Below are positions 45,127-53,803 of a stretch of 64,000 nt of DNA, in pieces. Source of the DNA: Planctomycetota bacterium (GTDB lineage: Bacteria > Planctomycetota > PLA2); assembly GCA_021776785.1 (NCBI GenBank), contig JAJFFF010000035.1:1-64000 (forward strand), read 5' to 3'. The notes beneath the pieces are model-generated. The model made no database searches, had not been told where the DNA came from, and saw only the letters and a list, made by a program, of their open reading frames with translations. Positions within the stretch are counted from its first letter, which is position 1. Each line of letters begins with the position of its first letter. Made by a program: the position numbers and the translations under genes.

Positions 45127-45132
45127 GTTTGG

Positions 45133-45312
45133 TTAGTCCTCGGTCTCGATCTGAATCTTCTCGTTGTAGTAGCCGCAGTTGGCGCACACGCGGTGCGAAC
45201 GGCCGGGCTGGCTACAACGGGGACACGGACGCAACTGCGGAATGGCGAGCGCGTGATGCGCGCGTCGAGTCCGAGTCCGAGAGTGGGAGGTCTTGCGTTT
45301 CGGGACGGCCAT
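45133..45312 (-). CDS. rpmF: 50S ribosomal protein L32
   Basis: 59 residues: MAVPKRKTSHSRTRTRRAHH followed by the zinc-binding pair CPRC and CANC, so this is the cysteine-containing (zinc) form. A four-codon longer frame exists, but MAVPK is the universal start. First gene of the fatty-acid/phospholipid cluster. The 163 bases upstream separate it from alaS. Confidence 0.94.
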   Translation of the reverse strand: MAVPKRKTSHSRTRTRRAHHALAIPQLRPCPRCSQPGRSHRVCANCGYYNEKIQIETED

Positions 45313-45475
45313 CGTTTGCTCCATAAACCGCTTGCAAAGCGGATTCAGCCAAGCCCAGCAGACTAAACCGGCCGGGGGTACATGTCAACGTGAGGAGGCC
45401 GTGCGGAACCGCTCCCCCGACATTCCTCGGGCGCGACCGACGGGCCGCGGCGCGATTCCTTGTGGTCCGCGCCTC

Positions 45476-48106
45476 TTAGCCGGCGTTGAGTGTCTCCACC
45501 ACGGCGTCCCGCGAGGCATCGAGGGCCGCGTCCAGTCCGTCGATCCGAGGGGCGCGGCCCTGCGCCATTTCCGGCCTGCCGCCGCCTTTTCCGCCCAGTT
45601 GGGTGGCCAATCCTCGCAAGACGTCGCCCGCCTTGACCCCGGCGGCGACGGCACCTTTGGTCGCCGCCGCCACCAGGGCCGCGCCGTTGTCGCCCCGTCC
45701 GGCCAGCAAGATCACGCACTCGCCGAGCTTTTTCTTGAGCTCGTCGCCCATGGATCGGAGCGTGCCCGCGTCGTCGCCTTCGACCGAAGCAACCAGCACA
45801 CGGACGCCCGCTGCCTCGACCGCCCCGTCCGCCAGCGTCGCCACCGCCGCCAGACCGTCTTCGCGTTTGCTTTGGGCCGCCTGTTGGCGCAACTCCTTGA
45901 GTTCTTTTTGCATCGAAGCGACGCGTTCGCCGAGTTCGACGGGGCGCGCCTTCAACGCATTCGCTAGACCGCGCAGCGCCAATCGCTGTTCGCGCGCCAC
46001 GTCGAGCGCTCCGCCGCCGGTCACCATCTCGATGCGCCGCACGCCGGATGCAACCGACGATTCGTTACTCAAGAGGCACGAGCCGATTTCGGCGCTCGTC
46101 GCGACGTGAATGCCGCCGCACAACTCGCGCGAGTGGTCGCCGATCGTCACGACGCGCACCCTCGCGTCGTACTTTTCACCAAACAGCGCCATCGCACCGG
46201 ACGCGCGCGCTTGCTCCAAGTCCATCAGCGCGGTGACGACGGGAGCGTTGCGCAAGGTCTCCTCGTTGACCCAGTCCTCGATCGATTTCAGTTCGTCGGC
46301 TTTGACGCCTTGCGGATGCGTGAAATCAAATCGCAAACGATCGGGCGCAACCAACGAACCCGCCTGCGTGACGTGGGTCCCAAGAATCGTGCGCAGTGCC
46401 GCGTGCAACAGATGCGTCGCGGAATGGTTGCGCGTGATGGCGTGGCGGCGTGCGGTGTCGACGCGGTACGTCACCTTGTGCCCAGCTGCCAACTGACCGT
46501 GCTCTACGCGCCCGTAGTGCACGAAGTATCCTTCGACTCTTTGCGTATCCGTGACGAGAAAGCGACCTTCGGGACCGTCGATCCAGCCGCGGTCGCCCAC
46601 CTGGCCGCCCGACTCGCCGTAAAACGGCGTTCGATAGGCGATAACGCGCGCGTCTTGGTCGTTGGGTCCGATGTGGGTCACCGGCTTCTCGCCGGCAATC
46701 ACGACGGCGATTTCGTCTTCGAGCTCCGTGGCGTCGTAACCCAAGAACTCCGTGGGCGCGACGTCGCGCTTGATCGTTGTGATCGCGGTTGCGGCGAAGC
46801 GATCGCCGGTCATGGACGAGCCGGCACGACTGCGCGCGCGTTGCTCTTCCATGCACACATGGAATTCATCGAGATCGATGCCGATGCCGCGTTCGCGACA
46901 GATCTCTTCGGAAAGGTCGGCGGGAAACCCGTGGCTGTCGTAGAGCGCAAACGTTGTCTTGCCGCTCAATACACCGCCGGGTTGGAGCGCGGCAAGTTCG
47001 CGCTCCAACAACTCCATGCCGGTCGCGAACGTCTCGCGAAATTTCTCTTCCTCGGCGCGCACAAACGCGACCGCGGCGGGTTCGGCCGTTTTGGTTTCGG
47101 GGTACGCGTCGCCCATCACCTCGACGACGACGGGAACGAGCTCGTGGAGGAACGGACGATCGATCCCGAGCGCGATGCCGTCGCGCACCGCACGACGGAG
47201 CACGCGACGCATCACGTAGCCGCGTCCTTCGTTGGACGGTTTGATGCCGTCCGCCACGAGAAACGTTCCCGCGCGCACGTGGTCGGCGATGCGTCGGAAG
47301 TGATGGCCGTCTTTCGCTTCGTAGCTGTACTCGCGGCCCGCGATCGCGCTCACCTTGCGAATGAGCGGCATAAACAACTCGGTCTGAAAGTTCGAGCGCA
47401 AGCCGTGCAAGACGGCGAGCAAACGCTCGTACCCCATGCCGACGTCGATGTTTTTTTGCTTGAGCGGTTCGAGCTGATTGAGGCCGACGCGGTTGAACTG
47501 CGTAAACACAAAATTACCGATTTCGCAGTAGCGCTTGGCTTCCGGATCGCCCTCCTCACCCGGTGAACCAAAATCGTAAAAGATCTCGGAGCACGGACCG
47601 CACGGACCATCGGGGCCTTTTGTCGGCGCGTTCGGCGGCCAGTAGTTGTCGCCGGCGCCGAGTCGCCAGATCTTGGATTCGGGGAGGCCGATGTCGTCGC
47701 GCCAGATCGCGAACGCTTCGTCGTCTTCTTCGTAGACCGACACGCGCAGCTTCTCGACAGGAATTTTGAACACTTGCGTGACGAGCTCCCACCCCCACTG
47801 AATCGTTTCCTTCTTGAAGTAGTCGCCAAAACTGAAGTTGCCCAGCATCTCGAAAAACGTCTGGTGGTAGTGCGTCTTGCCGACGTTGTCGAGGTCACCG
47901 GTGCGAAAACACTTCTGCGCGGTCACGGCGCGCGTGAACGGCAGGTTGCCGATGCCCAAAAACATCTCCTTGAACTGCACCATGCCGGCGCTCGTAAAAA
48001 GCAACGTCGGGTCGTTGGCGGGCACCAGCGAATCGCTGGGGTAACGGGTGTGGCCGTGGCTCTCAAAAAACGAGAGATAGGCCTCGCGCAGTTCGTTGGG
48101 CGTCAT
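45476..48106 (-). CDS. alaS: Alanyl-tRNA synthetase
   Basis: Class II synthetase, 876 residues. The catalytic core starts ELREAYLSFFESHGHTRYPSDSLVP. The editing domain has the zinc ligands in HSATHLLHAALR and CGGIHV. The C-Ala domain (about 740-876) ends with GKGGGRPEMAQGRA. It charges tRNA-Ala and clears Ser/Gly mischarging. Full length and intact. Confidence 0.96.
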   Translation of the reverse strand: MTPNELREAYLSFFESHGHTRYPSDSLVPANDPTLLFTSAGMVQFKEMFLGIGNLPFTRAVTAQKCFRTGDLDNVGKTHYHQTFFEMLGNFSFGDYFKKETIQWGWELVTQVFKIPVEKLRVSVYEEDDEAFAIWRDDIGLPESKIWRLGAGDNYWPPNAPTKGPDGPCGPCSEIFYDFGSPGEEGDPEAKRYCEIGNFVFTQFNRVGLNQLEPLKQKNIDVGMGYERLLAVLHGLRSNFQTELFMPLIRKVSAIAGREYSYEAKDGHHFRRIADHVRAGTFLVADGIKPSNEGRGYVMRRVLRRAVRDGIALGIDRPFLHELVPVVVEVMGDAYPETKTAEPAAVAFVRAEEEKFRETFATGMELLERELAALQPGGVLSGKTTFALYDSHGFPADLSEEICRERGIGIDLDEFHVCMEEQRARSRAGSSMTGDRFAATAITTIKRDVAPTEFLGYDATELEDEIAVVIAGEKPVTHIGPNDQDARVIAYRTPFYGESGGQVGDRGWIDGPEGRFLVTDTQRVEGYFVHYGRVEHGQLAAGHKVTYRVDTARRHAITRNHSATHLLHAALRTILGTHVTQAGSLVAPDRLRFDFTHPQGVKADELKSIEDWVNEETLRNAPVVTALMDLEQARASGAMALFGEKYDARVRVVTIGDHSRELCGGIHVATSAEIGSCLLSNESSVASGVRRIEMVTGGGALDVAREQRLALRGLANALKARPVELGERVASMQKELKELRQQAAQSKREDGLAAVATLADGAVEAAGVRVLVASVEGDDAGTLRSMGDELKKKLGECVILLAGRGDNGAALVAAATKGAVAAGVKAGDVLRGLATQLGGKGGGRPEMAQGRAPRIDGLDAALDASRDAVVETLNAG

Positions 48107-48241
48107 GACGGGGGCAGTATAGCGGCGCTACGCCGCGTCTTGGCAAGAACGGGACCCGCGGCCAACGCGGAATCGCGGTCCGAACCGCGGCGGATGGCAG
48201 GAGACGGTTCACGATGCGACCGCGGCTTCTTGGAGTGGCCG

Positions 48242-48655
48242 CTACCGCACGTCGACTTCGTCGTGCTTGACCGGCGGGCCTTCGCCGGTTGTGCGCAGCC
48301 AGCGCCCTTCGAGAAACGCCGGGGCTCCGCCGCGTCCGAGGAGTCGAAGGCGTACGGACTGGTGCGGCGCGAGCACCCCGTCTTCGAGCAGCAACGTGTC
48401 GGCCGCCGTCACCCGCAAACGCGCCGACGCAAACCGCGCACGACCGATCCAATCCACGCGTTCGATCTCTCGATCAAAGCGTAAGAGCACACCCGACGCC
48501 GCTCGCCCGGTCCGGTTCGTAAGCTGAAACTCGGTCGGATTCCGAAGCGCAGATCCGCCTTGGCAGCCTCCAACGGAAAGGGCAACAACAGCCCCAAGAG
48601 CGAAGCGAACAACCCGCCGGGATCGGGTCCGACGGGTTGTCGCGTGTCGCGCCAC
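48242..48655 (-). CDS. Hypothetical lipoprotein downstream of recA
   Basis: Not recognised. From the GTG at 48655 the 137 residues have a basic n-region, a hydrophobic core (FALGAVVALSVGGC) with lipobox VGGC, and a beta-rich mature part (FQLTNRTGRAASGVLLRF; VRLRLLGRGGAPAFLEGRWL). The GTG lies 31 bases after the recA stop. Earlier in-frame starts would overlap recA. Likely co-transcribed with recA by position only. Confidence 0.55.
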   Translation of the reverse strand: MARHATTRRTRSRRVVRFALGAVVALSVGGCQGGSALRNPTEFQLTNRTGRAASGVLLRFDREIERVDWIGRARFASARLRVTAADTLLLEDGVLAPHQSVRLRLLGRGGAPAFLEGRWLRTTGEGPPVKHDEVDVR

Positions 48656-48686
48656 TAGTTTCTCAGTCTTGGGGCCGGCGAAAGAG

Positions 48687-49823
<1,137 letters not shown>

Positions 49824-49916
49824 CGTGGGTTCTCCTGTGGGGCCGACGACGCGCACTACCCAAGTGCAGCCGTACGGCGAAACATGCAAGTCGTCTCTCC
49901 CTAAGACGCAACCTGG

Positions 49917-50453
49917 TTACATACCAACGGCCAGTGACATTTCGGCCAGAGGCGTATGGACCGCACCGGTCGCATGGAGGGTCGAGCCGAACAGGATCAC
50001 GCGATCGACAGGCACCTCTCCGAAGTCGTGCGGCGCGGCGCGCAGGCGCTTTGAAATCCGCTGAACAGCGGGAAATCGGCCCAAAGTGATGTGGCCGCGC
50101 CACGGGCGGCGATCCGGCGACACACCGACGGTCTCCAGCGCTGAGCCCACGCTGGACGCCAAAGCGCCCGCGCGAAGTTCGGGATCGGAAATTCCGACCC
50201 ACAAGACATTGGCGCGATTGTGGCGCGGAAATCCGCCCAATCGCTCGATGCCGATGCGAAACGCGGGGTGCCGACCGATGACCGGCGCGAGCGCCGCGTG
50301 GATCGGTTCGGGGTCGGCGATCTCGCCCAAAAAACGGAGCGTGAGGTGCAGCGTCTCCTCGGCCTGAGCGGACAACCCGTCGATCTGCGCAGACCAATCC
50401 GCTAACCGGCGCCGGACATCGGCGGGCAACGGAACGGCGAGGAATGCTCTCAC
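49917..50453 (-). CDS. thpR: RNA 2',3'-cyclic phosphodiesterase (2H family)
   Basis: 178 residues with the two HxTx motifs of the LigT/2H fold: HLTL at 36-39 and HITL at 121-124, plus RFLGEI after the first. It opens 2',3'-cyclic phosphates at RNA ends. Follows the PfkB kinase gene by 4 bases. Confidence 0.9.
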   Translation of the reverse strand: MRAFLAVPLPADVRRRLADWSAQIDGLSAQAEETLHLTLRFLGEIADPEPIHAALAPVIGRHPAFRIGIERLGGFPRHNRANVLWVGISDPELRAGALASSVGSALETVGVSPDRRPWRGHITLGRFPAVQRISKRLRAAPHDFGEVPVDRVILFGSTLHATGAVHTPLAEMSLAVGM

Positions 50454-50457
50454 ATCA

Positions 50458-51360
50458 TCACGGGTGGGCGGTGAAGCGCAGCATCTCGTTGTAGCGCGCG
50501 TCGATCTCCTCGCGCGCGAGCGACCGCAACCGCCCCAGGGAAAAATCTTCGACGTTAAAGCTCGCGATCACGCTGCCATACAACATGGCACGCCGCATCT
50601 GGCTTTCTGTGATTTCACCTACGCTCGCGAGGTAACCCACGACGCCGCCGGCGAAGCTGTCACCAGCACCGGTGGGATCCACAACGCGCTCGATGGGATA
50701 CGCCGGGATCGCATAGAAAAACTCGCGGTGGAACAAGAACGCACCGTGCTCTCCTTTTTTGAGTAACACGGTGTCAGGCCCCATCTCGAGGAGTTTGCGC
50801 CCCGCCGCGATCAGCGAGTCCTCTCCCGAGATCGCGAGCGCTTCGAGGTCGTTGCAAAAGAGCATGTTGACGCGTTGGAGCAAAGCGAGCAGGTCATCGC
50901 GCGCCGTCTCGATCCACAGATTCATCGTATCCATGACGGCGAACGCGTTGTCGGACACCTGATCCAGCACGTGCGACTGCAGCGCGGGCGGCGAGTTCGC
51001 CAAAAACACGACGTTGCTGTCGCGAAACTTATCCGGGACGGTCGGCATGTAACCGTCGAGCACATTGAGATGCGTGGCTTTGGTCTCGGCGACGTTTAAG
51101 TCGTCTAAATACGACCCGCTCCAGCGAAAACTCGGACCGTCCCCGATCGTCAGCCCGCCCAAGTCGATGCCACGCTCTTCTAAGAGCGCTCGATCCTCGG
51201 CCAAGAAGTCGTTGCCGATGACCCCGACCAGGCGAACGCTGCCGAAATACGAGGCAGCTACAGAGAAATAGGTGGCAGCACCGCCGAGCACATCGTCCGC
51301 CTTACCGGCGGGCGTTTCGATAGTGTCGTAGGCAAGAGTTCCGACAACGAGTAAGGACAC
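50458..51360 (-). CDS. PfkB-family carbohydrate/nucleoside kinase
   Basis: 300 residues. GGAATYFSVAASYFG at the N-terminal substrate site and VDPTGAGDSFAGGVVGYLA at 228-246 with catalytic Asp234 define the ribokinase superfamily. The substrate cannot be fixed; homologues act on sugars or nucleosides. GTG start, no better ATG. Followed by thpR; 30 bases from the membrane protein upstream. Confidence 0.87.
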   Translation of the reverse strand: MSLLVVGTLAYDTIETPAGKADDVLGGAATYFSVAASYFGSVRLVGVIGNDFLAEDRALLEERGIDLGGLTIGDGPSFRWSGSYLDDLNVAETKATHLNVLDGYMPTVPDKFRDSNVVFLANSPPALQSHVLDQVSDNAFAVMDTMNLWIETARDDLLALLQRVNMLFCNDLEALAISGEDSLIAAGRKLLEMGPDTVLLKKGEHGAFLFHREFFYAIPAYPIERVVDPTGAGDSFAGGVVGYLASVGEITESQMRRAMLYGSVIASFNVEDFSLGRLRSLAREEIDARYNEMLRFTAHP

Positions 51361-51390
51361 AGCAGCAGTTTCCCGCAGCCCAGCGACAGG

Positions 51391-52497
51391 TCACGTTTCG
51401 GCGCCGCCGCGCGGCGGCTCGACCGCCCGTCGTTCAGCGGCGCCGACCGTCCACGCACCCGGAAGCGAAGACACCAGATGCATCACGCGAAACAGGAACG
51501 AGAGCGCGATGGCGTGGCTCGCCGGGACACCGGCCCGCGTCAGGAAGTACCAAAAGGCGGCATCGCCCACGCCCCAGCCGCCCGGCAACGCCGGCACGGC
51601 ACTCACGAGCAACGCCACGGGCACAGCCACGCCGATGGCCGCCCAGCCCATCCAGGTCCCGACCGCTCCCCCCAAAAACCAGAGCGCGCCGAGCATCAGT
51701 GCTTGGCCCAAAAGCGCCATGGCCGCCGCCAGCGCGACCGCGCCCCGCCGCCCGCCATACAGGCGCGCCGCCACACCCAATTCGACAAAGATCGCGCGCC
51801 CCGGTATGCGTTGCGCCAGCCACGACAGGCCCAGCCATCGCCGCAAGCGCGACGACAGGAGGACGATCAGCCCCAGCGCGCACACGCTCAACACGCCCGC
51901 CACCACACGGCCCGCCGTGCCGATGTCGGCGCGGTCCGGCGCGACAAAGGCCGCGACGCCCGCGACGCACGACAACACGAACACGCCGACGAGGCGGTCG
52001 GCTAAGACACTCAGCAACGCGCGAGCGCGTCCACGCCCGCCCGCGCGATGCGCGGCGAGCAAAGCTTTGACGAGGTCGCCGGAGCTCGCGCCGCCGGGCA
52101 GCAAGTTGCTGGCAAACTGCCCCGTCCATGCCAACCGCACCGCGTCCCGATACGACGTGGCGACGCCCGACGCGCGCAGCAAGAGTCCCCAGCGCACAAA
52201 CCCGAGCAGCATGCCCGCGACAAACAGTACAAACGCCGACAGGCCCGCACCCGGTTGCTGCGCGAACCGCCGGAACGCACTCGCAAGCCCCTCCCGCGCA
52301 TCCGCCGGGTCCTGGAGCGCAACACGACGCGTCGTGCCGTCGGCTTGCAAGAGGACACTGGTTTCCGTGTGCTCGACGATGCGTCCGAACAAGACGGCGC
52401 CGTCGGCCGTCGTCACGCGGTCCGACCAGCCGGCCAAGTACAAACACAACGCGACGAGTCCGACGCCGACGAGCGGCGCCGCGAGCCGGGCGATCAC
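51391..52497 (-). CDS. UPF0104 / LPG-synthase-TM-like flippase-type membrane protein
   Basis: 368 residues, about eight membrane helices. After a first helix and a small periplasmic beta segment (RVTTADGAVLFGRIVEHTE) come the family markers: GQFASNLLPGGASSGDLVKALL, LSVLADRLVGVFVL and PALPGGWGVGDAAFWYFL. Relatives include the MprF flippase half and AglD-like glycolipid transporters. Precise substrate unknown. The GTG start overlaps the HEAT lipoprotein stop (GTGA). Confidence 0.82.
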   Translation of the reverse strand: MIARLAAPLVGVGLVALCLYLAGWSDRVTTADGAVLFGRIVEHTETSVLLQADGTTRRVALQDPADAREGLASAFRRFAQQPGAGLSAFVLFVAGMLLGFVRWGLLLRASGVATSYRDAVRLAWTGQFASNLLPGGASSGDLVKALLAAHRAGGRGRARALLSVLADRLVGVFVLSCVAGVAAFVAPDRADIGTAGRVVAGVLSVCALGLIVLLSSRLRRWLGLSWLAQRIPGRAIFVELGVAARLYGGRRGAVALAAAMALLGQALMLGALWFLGGAVGTWMGWAAIGVAVPVALLVSAVPALPGGWGVGDAAFWYFLTRAGVPASHAIALSFLFRVMHLVSSLPGAWTVGAAERRAVEPPRGGAET

Positions 52498-53678
52498 GCG
52501 TCGTCGTCCGCGTCAGTCTTGTCGCTGTCGTCACGCGGGCCCGGTGCGTCGGCCCCCTCGGGCGCTCCGGTTTTCGGAACCTGCCAGCTCGGTCGGCCTG
52601 CGCGCCATAACTCCCAGCTCTCGTAGCTCGGCGCGCCCTCGTGCCCCGTCATCCGAATCAGCGCCTTGTGCGCCAAGAAGCGAATGCCGTGGAAAGAATC
52701 GCGCAGCCGCGTGTGGCATACGTCGAACGCGCGCGCCGCGATCGGATCGAGACTAGGATCGTCCACGCGCCCCAGTTCGCCGAGTAAAGCCATGCCCGCA
52801 GCGCGCACATCACGATCGCGCTCCTCGGGATAAAAATCTCCGCCCAAACGCCGCTCGGCGGCATCCAAAACAGACGTCGCCCGCACCGACGCCAACACGC
52901 GAATCGCCGCCTGCCGAACGAGCGGTTCTTCATCGGGCTTCAGCGTTTCGCGCATCGAGTCGCCAAGACCCACGTCACGCAGCGCCACAACGATCGCGTC
53001 GCGCAGCACGCGCGGCCCGATCTCGCGGGCGGCTTCCCGGACTGGTCCCGGGCCGGCACCGGCAACCGGCTTGGCCGCGAGCACTCGCACCATCTGCATC
53101 GCACTCAAATAGTTAGGCGGCGCTTCGGCGTCCAACTCGTACAGTCGTTTCGCCACCGCGCTCTGTTTGATTTTTTTTCCGGCATCCGACAACTCTTGAA
53201 AGCGCCGCAGATCCTGCGCAATGTTGTTGATGCGCTGATCGGCGCGCAAGTCTTTGGCGGGCCGCGCCGCGCCGGGATTGGGAAGGCCCGTCAGCACGAG
53301 CCCGAGTTGTTCGCACGTCAGCGCCCGCATCGCCGGCGTCGGGTCAAAACTCAGCACGTAAAACAGGCGGTCCACGACAAACGCGAGGTAGTCCGCATCC
53401 TTGATCTGCGTGGACGCGAGACCGCGCACCGCCCGCTCGACCATAAAGTGCGAAAGATGACCCGGTGGGACGTATTGATAGCGCCCCGCCTGCGGCTCGG
53501 TCGTGGAGTCCGCGATCGACGCACCGTAGACCGCCGCGCCGCGATCTCTGCCCTTCACGATGTTGCGAAAGAACTCCCGCATCTCCGCGCGGCGGATGTC
53601 GCTCTCGACTCCGGCGCAGCCCGTGAGTGTGACGCTGGAAATCAAACTCAGCAAGGACACGAAAAACACAGAACGCAT
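52494..53678 (-). CDS. HEAT-repeat lipoprotein
   Basis: 394 residues. Lipoprotein signal MRSVFFVSLLSLISSVTLTGC with lipobox LTGC. The body is alpha-helical with HEAT-like units (EEPLVRQAAIRVLASVRATS; DVRAAGMALLGELGRVDDP) and an acidic tail (DDSDKTDADDD). Coupled by GTGA to the flippase-like gene. It is divergent from the histidine kinase gene across a 125-base gap that should hold both promoters. Confidence 0.68.
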   Translation of the reverse strand: MRSVFFVSLLSLISSVTLTGCAGVESDIRRAEMREFFRNIVKGRDRGAAVYGASIADSTTEPQAGRYQYVPPGHLSHFMVERAVRGLASTQIKDADYLAFVVDRLFYVLSFDPTPAMRALTCEQLGLVLTGLPNPGAARPAKDLRADQRINNIAQDLRRFQELSDAGKKIKQSAVAKRLYELDAEAPPNYLSAMQMVRVLAAKPVAGAGPGPVREAAREIGPRVLRDAIVVALRDVGLGDSMRETLKPDEEPLVRQAAIRVLASVRATSVLDAAERRLGGDFYPEERDRDVRAAGMALLGELGRVDDPSLDPIAARAFDVCHTRLRDSFHGIRFLAHKALIRMTGHEGAPSYESWELWRAGRPSWQVPKTGAPEGADAPGPRDDSDKTDADDDA

Positions 53679-53803
53679 CCCATCATTGGAACCGCGGACA
53701 CGGACTCTCCCAAGCGATCGCCGGTCGATCCCGGGCCGCCACGTCATGGCGAAACGGGTTTGCGAGCTCCGGTGCCCGCCGTTTCGCTATCCTAACGGTG
53801 GGA

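Noticed and set aside
49824-49916. LexA/SOS box upstream of recA
   Set aside because: No recognised SOS consensus; only a short GCCGTACGGC palindrome, too little to call an operator.
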